This document shows positions 35,002 through 45,659 of a DNA stretch of 64,000 nucleotides, piece after piece (positions within the stretch are counted from its first letter, which is position 1; every line of letters begins with the position of its first letter). The DNA comes from an uncultured Arenicella sp. (GTDB lineage Bacteria > Pseudomonadota > Gammaproteobacteria > Arenicellales > Arenicellaceae). Where the stretch lies: the NCBI GenBank assembly GCA_938045295.1, contig CALINO010000010.1, forward strand, positions 1 to 64,000. Reading direction: 5' to 3'. Under the pieces are notes generated by a model. That model was given only the letters and a program-made list of their open reading frames with translations, searched no databases and was not told the origin of the DNA. Both the position numbers and the translations under genes were made by a program.

Positions 35002-36483
35002 CTAATTTTGCTCTGAAAGCTTGCCTAACAGGTATTCTCCGTCAACGTCAGTGTAGTCAACGCTCAGCCATTGCCCCTGCGTCACGCCCTGTTCTGGCAC
35101 TAAGCAAGGCAAGTAATCTTCAGATCGGCACATAAAAAAACCGTCTTTCTTGGCCTTTTTTTCAGGTAGCACCCACGCTGTTTGCCCTACTCTTCGAGCT
35201 CGTAAAGCCGCTTGCAATGGTTTTGCTGATTGGCGCAATCGTGCATTTCGGTCTTTACGCTCGGCAACCGGTACTTGTTTGGCCATGGGTATGTTCGCCG
35301 CAGGCGTGCCATCGCGCTCGGAATACGAGAAGACATGCGGGAATGCCACTTCAATGTCTTGAACCATTTGCAGTGTTTCTTGAAATTGCGCTTGCGTTTC
35401 GGTCGGAAAACCCACCATGACATCGGCACTGATGACCAGCTCAGGCATGACCGCACGCAATTTGGCAATGCGTTCTCGTACATGCTCAGCATCGTAGCGA
35501 CGCTTCATTCGCTTAAGAATGAGTGTGCTACCGCTTTGTAACGACAAGTGCATGTGCGGGCAAATTCGCGGCTCTTTCGCCCATAGCTCAATCAACCTAT
35601 CGCTAATATGATGCGGGTCAATGGAACTTAAACGAATTCTAAACGGGTTATTAGCATCGCACTCAAGCTGCAACAGTTCTTGCAATAAGTCCACTAAATC
35701 AAAGGACTCACCGGGCAAATTTAAGTCGTCACCGTACGAACCTAAATCAACACCGCAAATCACAATTTCTGGGTAACCGTTTAGCACTAAACGCTGAACT
35801 TGACGTTTAATTAAGCTCGGGGCTAATGACCGACTTGGGCCTCGCGCCACATGAATAATGCAAAACGTGCACCCTTGGTCACACCCTTGCTGAATTTGCA
35901 CAAAGGCACGGGTGTAGGCTTCATAACCGGCCAGCAATTGATCTGGCAGACTGACGTGCTGATCTAAGTCACCCACCATCACAGCGGGCAATTTACCCTG
36001 CTCTAACTCAGGCAAAAGCTTGTGCATATCAAGCTTTCGATCATTACCTAACACCAAGTCAACACCCGGTATGTCAGCGCAAGCCTGAGGATCCATTTGC
36101 GCATAACAACCAGTAACCACCACTAGAGCTTCTGGGTTGCGCTTAACCACTTTTCGCACTTCTTGACGAGCCTGGCGATCGGCTTCACGCGTTACCGTGC
36201 AAGTGTTAATCAGATATAAATCGGCTTTATCGGTATTGGGTACGATGGCCCAATCGTCGGTTTTCAGTGTTTCGCCTATTAATTCCGACTCATAGGCGTT
36301 CACTTTACACCCAAGAGTTGTAATACCCACCGTTTTGGCTGCGTGCGATGGCGCACGAGAATGAATGGATTCATTCAAAGAGTCATCTGACGACTCTAAT
36401 GCACGGTCAGGCGTAATTGGCTGACCAATTTGCTCAACACGAATTTCAATGGCGTTTGATAAGTCTTTAGGCACGAGAAACAC
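35002..36483 (-). CDS. mtaB: tRNA (t6A37) methylthiotransferase MtaB
   Basis: A 493-residue methylthiotransferase that converts t6A to ms2t6A at position 37 of tRNAs. The N-terminal UPF0004 domain has TLGCKVNAYESE and TCTVT (about 55-95) with its three cluster cysteines. The radical SAM motif CDQGCTFC is near residue 201. The protein ends in a TRAM-like beta domain. GCKVN (rather than GCQMN) separates MtaB from MiaB. The frame has about 48 extra N-terminal residues and starts at a GTG, so a later start is possible. Confidence 0.88.
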   Translation of the reverse strand: MFLVPKDLSNAIEIRVEQIGQPITPDRALESSDDSLNESIHSRAPSHAAKTVGITTLGCKVNAYESELIGETLKTDDWAIVPNTDKADLYLINTCTVTREADRQARQEVRKVVKRNPEALVVVTGCYAQMDPQACADIPGVDLVLGNDRKLDMHKLLPELEQGKLPAVMVGDLDQHVSLPDQLLAGYEAYTRAFVQIQQGCDQGCTFCIIHVARGPSRSLAPSLIKRQVQRLVLNGYPEIVICGVDLGSYGDDLNLPGESFDLVDLLQELLQLECDANNPFRIRLSSIDPHHISDRLIELWAKEPRICPHMHLSLQSGSTLILKRMKRRYDAEHVRERIAKLRAVMPELVISADVMVGFPTETQAQFQETLQMVQDIEVAFPHVFSYSERDGTPAANIPMAKQVPVAERKDRNARLRQSAKPLQAALRARRVGQTAWVLPEKKAKKDGFFMCRSEDYLPCLVPEQGVTQGQWLSVDYTDVDGEYLLGKLSEQN

Positions 36484-36562
36484 TCAAAATAATAACGACA
36501 CAGTGCGCATAATTGCATGCCTGTGCCTAGCGGGCGCAGTTTGCCATAAATTGCACCCAAAG

Positions 36563-36587
36563 AAAAAGCGGCACAAGGCCGCTTTTT
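36563..36587 (-). terminator. rho-independent terminator
   Basis: AAAAAGCGGC and GCCGCTTTTT form a 10-bp perfect stem around ACAAG. The T-run suits termination of the minus-strand gene ending at 36616, and the symmetry makes it work in both directions. Confidence 0.9.
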
Positions 36588-36615
36588 CAAATTTAAGCAA
36601 TTCTTACTGCTGCAA

Positions 36616-37701
36616 TTATTTTATTAAATAACGCAAACCAGCACTGAACATTTTATTGTCAGAGATAGAATCTAGAGTTTCTGAATCGCTATCAAAAACT
36701 CGACCTTCTAAGAACCACTGAAGGTTGCTCTTACCAATATCACCACCCACTAAGCCGTAAAGTGATGTGTCACGGAAATCGCTGTCATCCACATTCCACG
36801 CGCCGATACCGCCGCCAATGAATGCACGCTCACTTAATTTACGCTCAATGCCCAAATCAATAGCGAAGTTATCTTCAGGGTAAATGTTGCCATCGTTAAT
36901 GCCGCTTCGATCGTAGTAAGACACGATACCAGCCAATGATGTCTTCTCACTTAATGGCTTTAGAATACCGGCTTTCAAACCAGCAATGCCTGAAGTATCA
37001 CGCATGTCCATATTCCAAGAAGGCTCAAAACGTGCGCGTGTTTCAGAACCCGCAAACGCACCGATAAACGGAATCAATGCCAATGGGCTTACTGTTTCAG
37101 CCGGCTCTTCCACCACTGGAGCGGCAGGTTCAACGACAGCCACTGGTTTTGGTGCACAGGCTTCAGACGTGTCTTCACTAACTGACACCAAACTGATATT
37201 ACAGCACGCTTTAGGTATGGCCATGTTATAGACCTTACAACCGCTGTTTACGTTTAGTTCAAAACCGGAAAAAGACTGCTTACCAGCCCACTCACGGTAT
37301 GGCAATGCTACGTACTGGCCATTTTTCTTACCACCCATCCATGCTAAACGAGTACCCGTTGGGTAAGCACGCTCAGTCAATTCGCCGTTGGCAACGGCCG
37401 TCATCACGGTATCGGCATCGCCAGACCAACCGGAGTCAGCCAAAATAGCTCTGACTTTATCTGGGTTATTGGCAAAGAATGCTTGCAGCTGTTCGGCTGT
37501 TTCAATACCACCGTCACACACGGACTGCGATGTGCCTAAACGAGTAATCTTTTTGTATTCTTGAGCACTTACAGCACCACTCAGCGAAATAGATACAAGC
37601 GACGCAAGCCCTACAACTGCTGCAGGAAGCATTTTGGCCACTTTTCTCTTTGATGCATCTTCCGATACTGATGTCTCAATTGACGATTTATTAAAAATCA
37701 C
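36616..37701 (-). CDS. exported protein with C-terminal beta-barrel-like domain
   Basis: About 361 residues from a GTG at 37701, chosen because AGAGGG lies 7 bases upstream. An upstream in-frame start would add 25 residues without a ribosome site. The signal sequence has a long charged n-region before the hydrophobic core, ending GAVSAQE. A helical Cys-containing domain (NSGCKVYNM...KACCNIS) is followed by a Pro/Val/Glu linker (PAAPVVEEPAE). The C-terminal 140 residues alternate like outer-membrane strands and end with GLRYLIK, close to a barrel C-terminal signal. I do not recognise the family. A strong terminator follows. Confidence 0.65.
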   Translation of the reverse strand: MIFNKSSIETSVSEDASKRKVAKMLPAAVVGLASLVSISLSGAVSAQEYKKITRLGTSQSVCDGGIETAEQLQAFFANNPDKVRAILADSGWSGDADTVMTAVANGELTERAYPTGTRLAWMGGKKNGQYVALPYREWAGKQSFSGFELNVNSGCKVYNMAIPKACCNISLVSVSEDTSEACAPKPVAVVEPAAPVVEEPAETVSPLALIPFIGAFAGSETRARFEPSWNMDMRDTSGIAGLKAGILKPLSEKTSLAGIVSYYDRSGINDGNIYPEDNFAIDLGIERKLSERAFIGGGIGAWNVDDSDFRDTSLYGLVGGDIGKSNLQWFLEGRVFDSDSETLDSISDNKMFSAGLRYLIK

Positions 37702-37881
37702 GACAAAACCCTCTGTTTTTAATTTTGTTAAGTTGTCTGTACACAAGTTGAAAACCTCAACCTTCAGACACTGCATAGTGTATGCGTTTTAGTCCTTAAT
37801 AACACAAACTAATTCGATAAAAATTGTTAATGTTACAGAAACATTCAAGCACACACATTGTCTAAAAGAAGCGCCAGTTTC

Positions 37882-38205
37882 TTATCCTTCTACTGCAAAA
37901 CTCTCACCGCAACCACATTCATCTGTGGCTTTCGGGTTAGAGAATTTAAAGGTCTGATTTAACCCTTCAGACACGTAGTCTATTTGCGTACCATCCAAAA
38001 TAACCAAGCTTTTGGCATCAACAAACACACTTACTCCGTGCTGTTCAAACACTTGATCATCTTCTCTTTTTTTATCGGCGAAATCAAGCACATATGAATA
38101 ACCCGAACAACCCGACTCTTTCGCTGAAAAGCGCAACGCTATTGCTTCGTTCTTGCTGATCTGGTCTTGAATACGGTCAGCGGCTGATTTAGTTAATGTA
38201 ATCAT
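37882..38205 (-). CDS. iscA: A-type iron-sulfur carrier (IscA-like)
   Basis: A 107-residue A-type carrier protein that passes Fe-S clusters to target enzymes. The three ligand cysteines are visible: ESGCSGYSY (about 33) and the closing ECGCGESF. This C-terminus fits IscA or SufA rather than ErpA. It follows cysE and trmJ, where the isc operon starts in many gammaproteobacteria. Here iscR, iscS, iscU, hscBA and fdx are absent, so the protein must serve another assembly system or clusters made elsewhere in the genome. Confidence 0.85.
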   Translation of the reverse strand: MITLTKSAADRIQDQISKNEAIALRFSAKESGCSGYSYVLDFADKKREDDQVFEQHGVSVFVDAKSLVILDGTQIDYVSEGLNQTFKFSNPKATDECGCGESFAVEG

Positions 38206-38237
38206 AATGATACTCCTAGGGGCAATATTGCCAAAAA

Positions 38238-38993
38238 CTATATATTTTCCAGCTTAGATGCTTCTACTGGCTCTAATTCAATGCACTCTGTCTTAACTTC
38301 CGGTAACGTTAAGCCCGCCAAATCAATGCCAGCTTCATCAAGTTGAGCCTTTAAACGCTTATTATAACTGCCTAACTCTTGCAATTGTTCACACAAACCG
38401 TGAATCGCAACCGCAATCGGGTCATCAGCCGAAGGCTGGTGGCCATACGCATCAAACCCACCATTCGCTCTTTTGTACTCCACAGAGCCAACCGCGTGTG
38501 CAGGAATGCCCACCACTGTGGCACCGTCGTTAACTTCTTTTACCACCACAGAATTAGAACCCACTCGAGCGTTATCGCCCACCGTAATAGGGCCTAAGAT
38601 TTTTGCCCCGGCCCCCACTACCACACCGTCACCTAAGGTTGGGTGTCGTTTACCGCCATCCCAACTGGTTCCGCCAAGCGTAACACCATGATACAAGGTG
38701 CAGTCGTCGCCTATTTCCGCTGTTTCACCAATCACCACACCCATGCCATGGTCAATAAAAAAACGGCGGCCAATTTTCGCCCCCGGGTGAATTTCAATAC
38801 CGGTAAACCAACGAGAAAAAGCCGACACTAGCCTGGCCAACCACTTAAAGCCGATATTCCAACAAGCGTGCGCCAAACGGTGAAATAGAATGGCGTGCAC
38901 ACCCGGGTACGTGGTAATCACCTCTAGCGTGTGCCTGGCCGCCGGATCGCGCGCAAACACGGTTTTAATATCTTCAATAAATCGTTTAAACAT
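38238..38993 (-). CDS. cysE: serine O-acetyltransferase
   Basis: A 251-residue left-handed beta-helix acetyltransferase that makes O-acetylserine for cysteine synthesis. The catalytic [20 protein letters not shown] region is clear, as are the hexapeptide turns and [20 protein letters not shown] that follow. The N-terminal part is shorter than in E. coli CysE (273 residues), as in the EpsC/NifP-like form common in marine gammaproteobacteria. The gene lies 32 bases upstream of the A-type carrier gene, in line with joint control of sulfur supply. Confidence 0.95.
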   Translation of the reverse strand: MFKRFIEDIKTVFARDPAARHTLEVITTYPGVHAILFHRLAHACWNIGFKWLARLVSAFSRWFTGIEIHPGAKIGRRFFIDHGMGVVIGETAEIGDDCTLYHGVTLGGTSWDGGKRHPTLGDGVVVGAGAKILGPITVGDNARVGSNSVVVKEVNDGATVVGIPAHAVGSVEYKRANGGFDAYGHQPSADDPIAVAIHGLCEQLQELGSYNKRLKAQLDEAGIDLAGLTLPEVKTECIELEPVEASKLENI

Positions 38994-39145
38994 AACGTCT
39001 CTAATTATTCAGGGTGGCACACTTTAATGATTAGTGCGGCTGATTAATTTAAATGACCCAACTTACCGGGCAACAATTTCTCTTATTTTTTACTTTTATT
39101 GCTTTACAAAGCACCGCGTCAAAACGGCATAAATTCGCGCAATCA

Positions 39146-39964
39146 TCATTCATCAATGGATTGCTGCACCGCCGACAATATACCACGCAATATTTGAATT
39201 TCTTCCACTGTTAGCTCTGCTTTATTGTACAGCCGAGTTAACTTTCGCATTAATATTGTAGGTGGTTTCGCTTTTGTAAAATTCAAGGCTTCGAGAGTTA
39301 ATTGCAAATGCTGTAAGTGGCCATCAAGCTGCTCTTTATTGGCCGCCTGTTGGCGCTTTTCAAGCCCAGTGGCGCTTTCACCATCGTTGGTAGCACTATT
39401 AACCTGCTCCTTATTCGATTCAGAACCTGATAATTGACACGACTCAAGGGCGCGCATTCTAAGCTCATAAGCAATAATTTGCACCGCACTGGCCAAATTA
39501 AGAGAGCTGTATTGCGGGTTGGCGTCAATGCGAATTTGAGTTTGGCACAGCGCCAACTCATCGTTGGTTAAGCCACTGCTTTCACGGCCGAATAAAATGG
39601 CCGTTTGGGCACCGTCAAACCGCTGACTGTGTTCAAAAACAAATTCGGCCGTTTGCCGAGGGTTTTTAGTTGGCCAACTGACCTCTCGGTCTCTGACTGA
39701 AGTGCCAAGCACTAATGTGCAGTCGGCCACCGCTTGCTCCACATTCTCAACCACAACGGCGTCATCTAAAACGCTTTCAGCACCCGCAGCCAGCTTACTG
39801 GCTTCATAGTGCGGGAATTTTTTGGGGTTAACCAACACAAGGTTAGACAAGCCCATGGTTTTCATGGCTCTGGCTACAGAGCCAATATTGCCTGGATGGG
39901 TTGGCTCAACCAACACTATTTTCAACTGATTCAGTAAGGCGTGATTTTGCTCAATGCTGTGCAC
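39146..39964 (-). CDS. trmJ: tRNA (Cm32/Um32) methyltransferase TrmJ
   Basis: A 272-residue SPOUT methyltransferase that 2'-O-methylates position 32 of tRNAs. The motif VEPTHPGNIGSVARAMKTMG (about 19-38) and the knot residues FGRESSGLTNDEL (about 124-136) with SSLNLASAVQI are family signatures. The C-terminal third has an acidic/Ser-rich stretch before the last helices. It stands in front of cysE, as in other gammaproteobacteria. Confidence 0.93.
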   Translation of the reverse strand: MHSIEQNHALLNQLKIVLVEPTHPGNIGSVARAMKTMGLSNLVLVNPKKFPHYEASKLAAGAESVLDDAVVVENVEQAVADCTLVLGTSVRDREVSWPTKNPRQTAEFVFEHSQRFDGAQTAILFGRESSGLTNDELALCQTQIRIDANPQYSSLNLASAVQIIAYELRMRALESCQLSGSESNKEQVNSATNDGESATGLEKRQQAANKEQLDGHLQHLQLTLEALNFTKAKPPTILMRKLTRLYNKAELTVEEIQILRGILSAVQQSIDE

Positions 39965-40219
39965 GGAAGGTTCTCTTAAATTCTCTTGGCTTTTTAACTT
40001 CGTTTATTTGCAATAACTAATGCGGCTTGCATTTATCTGTAACGCACATAAAAAAATCATGACCAACAACAAAGGTGTAATTCTACCTTAATCGACTCAT
40101 TGATGATGAGCGTTAAATCAAAAATTTAGCACTTACCCACCGACTATAACTTTAAATCTAATGGTCACCCCGTTACACTACGCGCTGGCTTTTTTACAAC
40201 TTGTTTCTGGGACATCTCA

Positions 40220-41026
40220 ATGGATTCCAATTTTCTCGTTGGCGCGGTAAACGTTGCCACCACGGCTGCTCGTGAAGCAGGCAAACTCATTTCACAAAAC
40301 ATCGTTCAGCTCGACCGCGTAAAGGTAAGCGTTAAATCGCAAACCCAAAATCGCAGCGAGCTCGTCTCAGAAATTGACCTACTTGCAGAGCAAGAGGTTA
40401 TTGAAACTCTAAAATCAACCTACCCTGACCACAACATTATTGGCGAAGAATCTGGTGACCAAGGCACAGACAGCGAATACTGTTGGCTGATTGACCCGAT
40501 TGACGGCACTCACAACTTCATTCATGCCCACCCTCATTGCTGTGTTTCCATCGCCCTTCGCTTTCAAGGCGAGGTTGTGGTTGCTGTGGTTTATGATCCC
40601 ATCAGAAATGAGCTTTTTTCAGCCCATAAAGGCGGTGGCGCTCAACTTGAAGGCCGCCGTATTCGTGTGTCACAAAACAGCCGCCTGAAAGACAGCTTAT
40701 TGTGCACCGGCTTTCCGTACCGCAGTGGTGCTAATTTAAAACGCTGGATGAAAACATTCGCCGGCTTGATGCCAAGAGCCCAGAGCATTCATCGCACTGG
40801 CTCCTCGGTTCTTGATTTTGCCTATGTGGCCTGTGGCCGCTATGACGGTTTCTGGGAATTTGGCCTAAGTGAGTGGGATATTGCAGCAGGCTCTTTATTA
40901 GTCAAAGAAGCCGGCGGTTTAGTAACCGATGAGGCTGGCGGTGTTGATATTTTAACCTCGGCCAACATTGTGGCTGGCACACCTAAAGTGCATGAAAAAA
41001 TCCTGCACATTATTAAAAACGTATAA
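40220..41026 (+). CDS. suhB: inositol monophosphatase family protein SuhB
   Basis: A 268-residue magnesium-dependent phosphatase. The metal-binding EESGD (about 73-77) and DPIDGTHNFIH (about 92-102) are present, and the C-terminal SEWDIAAGSLLVKEAGG completes the site. E. coli SuhB also acts with Nus factors in ribosomal RNA antitermination. The usual DPLDGTTNF has become DPIDGTHNF, a mild change also seen in SuhB proteins. It is divergent from trmJ; the gap 39965-40219 must hold both promoters, but I see no clear consensus. Confidence 0.93.
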   Translation: MDSNFLVGAVNVATTAAREAGKLISQNIVQLDRVKVSVKSQTQNRSELVSEIDLLAEQEVIETLKSTYPDHNIIGEESGDQGTDSEYCWLIDPIDGTHNFIHAHPHCCVSIALRFQGEVVVAVVYDPIRNELFSAHKGGGAQLEGRRIRVSQNSRLKDSLLCTGFPYRSGANLKRWMKTFAGLMPRAQSIHRTGSSVLDFAYVACGRYDGFWEFGLSEWDIAAGSLLVKEAGGLVTDEAGGVDILTSANIVAGTPKVHEKILHIIKNV

Positions 41027-41102
41027 CCGTCATTAAATACGTTTAACACACACCCATTTAAAGCAATTTAAAACATAAATACCAACACACTGTAATTAAG
41101 AC

Positions 41103-43679
41103 GTGACCAAAAGCACTGCCCCAACTCAGCACACCCCGATGATGCAACAGTATCTGCGAATCAAAGCAGATTACCCCGACACATTGGTGTTGTACCGTAT
41201 GGGAGACTTCTATGAAGTCTTTTATAAAGACGCTGAGTTGGCCGCGCAATTATTAGACATTACGCTTACTCAACGGGGCAAATCCGGTGGCGAGCCCATT
41301 CCAATGGCCGGCGTGCCGTTTCACAGTGTTGATCAGTATTTAGCCAAACTGGTGAAGTTAGGCCGTTCAGTTGCCATTGCCGAGCAAATTGGCGACCCGG
41401 CCACCAGCAAGGGCCCGGTGGAACGCAAAGTGGTTCGTGTTGTAACCCCGGGCACCTTAGTTGAAGACAGTTTGCTGGATGAGCGCCGCGACAATATTTT
41501 AGCCGCGGTTTATGAAAACAATGGCGCTTTCTCGATTGCCACCTTGGAGCTTTCATTAGGCCATTTTCAAGCCCAGCAGCTTGATGATATTGAACAAGTT
41601 CAGTCTGAGCTTCAACGTTTACAACCAGCCGAACTTTTAATTGCTGAGTCCGCCAGTGACACCATAAAACGGCTGTCTGATGCCAGCAAAGATGTGCCAA
41701 GCTGGTATTTTGATTTTGATGTTGCCACCGAGCTGCTGTGCAAACAGTTTGATACTAAAGACTTAGTTGCCTTCGGCTGCCAAGACTTTCCGGTTGCCGT
41801 CAGTGCCGCCGGAGCATTGATGCAATACGCCAAAGACATGCAGTATGACGCCATGCCGCACATCAATGACTTTGGCATTACACAGAAAAGCGATTTCTTA
41901 ATCATTGATGCCGCCAGCCGACAGAACCTTGAAATAGAAACAAACCTCTCTGGTGGCAAAGAATTCACGCTTATTTCCTTAATGGATAAGTGCTCTAACC
42001 CGATGGGAGCTCGGCTTTTACGGCGTTGGTTACACGGCCCCATTACGGATCAAAACAGCATTGGCCATCGTCAGTTAGCGGTTGAAAATTGCATTGAGCA
42101 GGTTGATACGCACGAGCTGCATAAACGTTTACGCCAATGCGGCGACGTGGAACGAATTCTTACTCGCATTGCACTGCAAACCGCTCGCCCACGAGATTTA
42201 GTAAAACTCAGGCAAGCCCTGCATTCACTGCCAGCCATTGCCAACTTGTTGAATGCCACCTCAGCCGACCTACTGCAATCAGCCAGTCAACGCTTAGGGC
42301 CGTTTTTAGATGCCCAAAACTTGCTGGACGCCGCCATTTTAGACGAGCCTGCCGCGGTTATTCGCGAGGGCGGTGTTATTAGGCCAGATTTCGATGATGA
42401 ATTTCTGGAGCTGCACACCTTAAGCAAAAACACCGGTGATTTTCTACTGCAACTGGAACAACGCGAGCGTGAAAATACCAACATCGGCACGTTAAAGGTT
42501 AAATACAACCGAGTGCATGGCTTTTACATTGAAGTATCAAAAGCGCAAGGCGACGCTGTTCCAGAGCACTATATTCGCCGGCAAACGTTGAAAAATGCCG
42601 AACGCTACATCACCGAAGAGTTAAAAGAATACGAAGATAAGGTGCTCAGCGCGCGCGAAAAAGCCTTAGCACGTGAAAAGTATTTATATCAGCGGGTCAT
42701 TGATGAACTGCAACCGCAATTAAATGCCATGCAAGCGATGGCGCAATCTCTGGCATTAATCGATGTTATTGCCAATTTTGCAGAGCGCGCAGTTACACTG
42801 AACTTTACTCGCCCGGTAATGAGTGCCACTTCCGGCATTCGGATTATTAAAGGCCGCCACCCAGTGGTTGAAGCAAACCAATCAGCGCCATTCATTGCCA
42901 ATGACTTTGTGGTGGATGACGCCACCCGCATGCACGTTATTACTGGGCCCAATATGGGCGGTAAAAGTACGTACATGCGGCAAAATGCGTTAATCACCCT
43001 GCTAGCGCACACGGGCAGCTTTGTGCCAGCCAGTGAAGCCACTATTGGCCCGATTGATCGCATATTCACCCGCATTGGTGCCGCGGATGACTTGGCCGGG
43101 GGGCGTTCTACCTTTATGGTGGAAATGACCGAAATGGCAAATATTTTGCGCAACGCATCACCCCAAAGCCTGGTACTAGTGGATGAAATTGGCCGTGGCA
43201 CCAGCACCTACGACGGCCTGTCTTTGGCCTGGGCTTGTGCTTTGGATTTAGCTCAAAGGCTGAAAGCGTTTAGCTTATTCGCCACCCATTATTTTGAAAT
43301 CACTGAGCTGGCGGAAAACATAAACAGCGTGAACAATGTCCATTTGGAGGCCGTGGAACACGGCACCAATATCGTATTTATGTACCACGTTAAAGATGGC
43401 CCAGCCAGTCAGAGCTACGGTATTCAAGTGGCTCGTCTAGCCGGCCTGCCCGATGCGGTATTGTCCACCGCCAAAGCCAAGCTTACTGACTTAGAGCACC
43501 AACAGAGCCAGTCGTTAACGCAACAAGTTCAACAAAACTTACTTTTTGAGCCTAGAGAAACATCGGCACCTGAAGTCAGTGAGATTGAAAAGCGCTTCAA
43601 TGACATTGACCCAGACGACCTCTCAGCCAGGGATGCGTTAAACTTTTTATATGAACTCAAACGCTTAAGTAATAAGTAA
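41103..43679 (+). CDS. mutS: DNA mismatch repair protein MutS
   Basis: An 858-residue MutS, which recognises mismatches and recruits MutL. The mismatch-reading Phe-X-Glu is in MGDFYEVFY (near residues 36-44). The ATPase has Walker [10 protein letters not shown], Walker [11 protein letters not shown] and the FATHYFEIT switch. Start is a GTG at 41103; an in-frame ATG 12 codons on would cut into the conserved [11 protein letters not shown] start, so the GTG is preferred. Length matches E. coli MutS (853). Confidence 0.97.
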   Translation: MTKSTAPTQHTPMMQQYLRIKADYPDTLVLYRMGDFYEVFYKDAELAAQLLDITLTQRGKSGGEPIPMAGVPFHSVDQYLAKLVKLGRSVAIAEQIGDPATSKGPVERKVVRVVTPGTLVEDSLLDERRDNILAAVYENNGAFSIATLELSLGHFQAQQLDDIEQVQSELQRLQPAELLIAESASDTIKRLSDASKDVPSWYFDFDVATELLCKQFDTKDLVAFGCQDFPVAVSAAGALMQYAKDMQYDAMPHINDFGITQKSDFLIIDAASRQNLEIETNLSGGKEFTLISLMDKCSNPMGARLLRRWLHGPITDQNSIGHRQLAVENCIEQVDTHELHKRLRQCGDVERILTRIALQTARPRDLVKLRQALHSLPAIANLLNATSADLLQSASQRLGPFLDAQNLLDAAILDEPAAVIREGGVIRPDFDDEFLELHTLSKNTGDFLLQLEQRERENTNIGTLKVKYNRVHGFYIEVSKAQGDAVPEHYIRRQTLKNAERYITEELKEYEDKVLSAREKALAREKYLYQRVIDELQPQLNAMQAMAQSLALIDVIANFAERAVTLNFTRPVMSATSGIRIIKGRHPVVEANQSAPFIANDFVVDDATRMHVITGPNMGGKSTYMRQNALITLLAHTGSFVPASEATIGPIDRIFTRIGAADDLAGGRSTFMVEMTEMANILRNASPQSLVLVDEIGRGTSTYDGLSLAWACALDLAQRLKAFSLFATHYFEITELAENINSVNNVHLEAVEHGTNIVFMYHVKDGPASQSYGIQVARLAGLPDAVLSTAKAKLTDLEHQQSQSLTQQVQQNLLFEPRETSAPEVSEIEKRFNDIDPDDLSARDALNFLYELKRLSNK

Positions 43680-43852
43680 ATAAATAATCGATATGAGTTT
43701 TTGAGCACACCGATTGATTTGGTTGTTTTAACCCCTTAGAATACGCGACTTTCTGAGACTTATTTACACCCGAAATAACACACAAGTAGTGTGTTGTTTG
43801 CCTAAGTCATCAACCCATTGTAATAAAATTTAAACGAGAGTCGGAGAGCCGA

Positions 43853-44176
43853 ATGACATTCGTAGTTAAAGAAGAATGCATTAAGTGTAAATACACTGAT
43901 TGTGTTGAAGTATGCCCCGTAGACTGCTTTCACGAAGGGCCGAACTTTCTTGTTATTGACCCTGAAGAGTGCATTGATTGCAGCCTGTGTGAACCAGAGT
44001 GCCCAGTCGGCGCAATTGTGGCGGACGATGATTTAGAAACCAAAGATGAACATTATCTGGAATTGAATGCCGAACTGTCTGAAATTTGGCCGGTGATTAC
44101 AGAAAAAAAACCAGCACTTGAAGACGCTGACGAATGGGCGGAAAAAGAAGGTAAGTTCGAGCTTTTAGAGCGCTAA
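43853..44176 (+). CDS. fdxA: 7Fe-type ferredoxin FdxA
   Basis: A 107-residue ferredoxin carrying one [3Fe-4S] and one [4Fe-4S] cluster. Ligands are visible in [17 protein letters not shown] (N-terminal) and [16 protein letters not shown]. The acidic C-terminal extension is standard for FdxA. It is found directly after mutS in many pseudomonad-like gammaproteobacteria, as here. A GGAG ribosome site precedes the ATG, and a strong terminator lies 66 bases past the stop. Confidence 0.96.
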   Translation: MTFVVKEECIKCKYTDCVEVCPVDCFHEGPNFLVIDPEECIDCSLCEPECPVGAIVADDDLETKDEHYLELNAELSEIWPVITEKKPALEDADEWAEKEGKFELLER

Positions 44177-44242
44177 AGTACGCTGAAAATCAGTTTAGTC
44201 TGTCGATGTTGTAAGCCGCTAACTTGTTAACGCAACCATTAA

Positions 44243-44284
44243 CAGCAATAAAAAAGGAGCCATTAGGCTCCTTTTTTATTGCTG
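44243..44284. terminator. bidirectional terminator between fdxA and dsbC
   Basis: A 19-bp perfect stem (AAAAAAGGAGCC against GGCTCCTTTTTT, extended by CAGCAAT and ATTGCTG) encloses the tetraloop ATTA. The T-runs suit both of the convergent genes. Confidence 0.95.
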
Positions 44285-44331
44285 TCGTTTAGGGTTTTTA
44301 TTCGCCTATTGCTCAGCGCATCAGTTAGATA

Positions 44332-45075
44332 TTAGTTAGCGTCTGGAACACTGATACCCATGCGAGCCAACAACTGATCGCTTGGCAAGTAACCCGGCGC
44401 TTTTCTACCATCATCAAAGATAATGGTTGGCGTTCCGTTAACACCGGTCTGGCGCCCTAAGTTATACGTGTCTGTAATTGGGTTTTCACACGTTGCTGAG
44501 GCCACAGATTTGCCCGCCTTAGCATCGGTAAGTGCTTGTTGAGGGTCATCATTACACCAAACCGACACGTACTTTTTATAACTTTCTGAACCCACACCGG
44601 CTCTTGGGAACGCCAAATAGCGAACTTGTACACCGGCCTTGGTTAATTCTGGCACTTCTTGGTGAAGCTTACGGCAATAGCCACAGTCAATATCGGTAAA
44701 TACAGTGATGTGGCGTTTGGCATCTTTTGGCCCATAGACAATCATTTTATCTTCATAGTCGACCATAGCACCTTTCAAGTATTCCGCTTGCGCCAGATCG
44801 CCTAAGTTTTCTTTGGTTGATGTGTTGTACAAATCGCCGATCAACACAAAATCACCTTCAACATACGCAAACGCATAACTGCCTTGCATACCTAGACGAT
44901 ACACGCCTTGAGCGTCTGTGCTAATAATTTCAGCCGAGTCAGCCGCCGGAATCATTTTGCTTAGTTCAGCACGAACCTTGGCGATATTGGGGTCTTTTTT
45001 GTCGCCCTCAGCGCCATGAGATGCGCCGGCAAATAGTAAAGCACCTGTCAGCGCCAATGAGACTAAAATTTTCAT
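44332..45075 (-). CDS. dsbC: thiol:disulfide isomerase DsbC
   Basis: A 247-residue periplasmic disulfide isomerase with a signal peptide (MKILVSLALTGALLFAGASHG). An N-terminal dimerisation domain is followed by a thioredoxin fold. The active site is CGYC at 131-134 (FTDIDCGYCRKLH). A second cysteine pair lies further on (VWCND, SATCEN), as in the E. coli protein, and the cis-Pro loop is NGTPTIIF. It reshuffles wrong disulfides in exported proteins. Confidence 0.95.
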   Translation of the reverse strand: MKILVSLALTGALLFAGASHGAEGDKKDPNIAKVRAELSKMIPAADSAEIISTDAQGVYRLGMQGSYAFAYVEGDFVLIGDLYNTSTKENLGDLAQAEYLKGAMVDYEDKMIVYGPKDAKRHITVFTDIDCGYCRKLHQEVPELTKAGVQVRYLAFPRAGVGSESYKKYVSVWCNDDPQQALTDAKAGKSVASATCENPITDTYNLGRQTGVNGTPTIIFDDGRKAPGYLPSDQLLARMGISVPDAN

Positions 45076-45173
45076 TTGGTTTTCCTACGTATTAATGTTT
45101 ATCGTCTAGTGTTTATCGAGTGTCGGAATTAGTGTTAACGTGTTGATGAGAGCGTATTATAAATGCACCCTGA

Positions 45174-45659
45174 CTAATCTCTGAAATTATTAAATTGCAA
45201 AGGAATGCCCACCTCGGCATTGCGCAAATACGCAATTACCGCTTGCAGATCATCTCGTTTTTTACCTGTTACGCGCAATTGCTCACCTTGAATGGCCGTT
45301 TGCACTTTAAATTTTTGATCTTTAATTTGTTTTACTAGCTTACGCCCAAGCTCGGTATTAATACCCTCTTTCAGTTCAATCACTTGCTTGGCTTTACCCA
45401 TGCCTATTTCTTGGACTTCGTTGTAATGCAAACACGCTAGGTCAATCTTACGACCCGCCATTTTATTGCACAGCACATCAACCGCTTGCTTAACCTGAAA
45501 CTCGTTATCAGCAAATACCGTCACAACGTTATTGGCCAATTCAGCTCGGGCGTCTGTGCCTTTAAAGTCAAAACGCGTGCTCAATTCTTTATTAGCTTGA
45601 TGCAAAGCATTATTTAACTCAGGCTTATCAATTTCTGATACTACGTCAAAAGAAGGCAT
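45174..45659 (-). CDS. yajQ: YajQ family nucleotide-binding protein
   Basis: A 161-residue protein of the YajQ/UPF0234 family, two alternating alpha-beta half domains. Some members bind cyclic di-GMP and influence transcription; that has not been shown for this one. The start ATG at 45659 gives MPSFDVVSEIDKPELNNA, the family N-terminus; a start seven codons upstream is less likely. TRFDFKGTDA and the C-terminal YLRNAEVGIPLQFNNFRD are signatures. Confidence 0.93.
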   Translation of the reverse strand: MPSFDVVSEIDKPELNNALHQANKELSTRFDFKGTDARAELANNVVTVFADNEFQVKQAVDVLCNKMAGRKIDLACLHYNEVQEIGMGKAKQVIELKEGINTELGRKLVKQIKDQKFKVQTAIQGEQLRVTGKKRDDLQAVIAYLRNAEVGIPLQFNNFRD

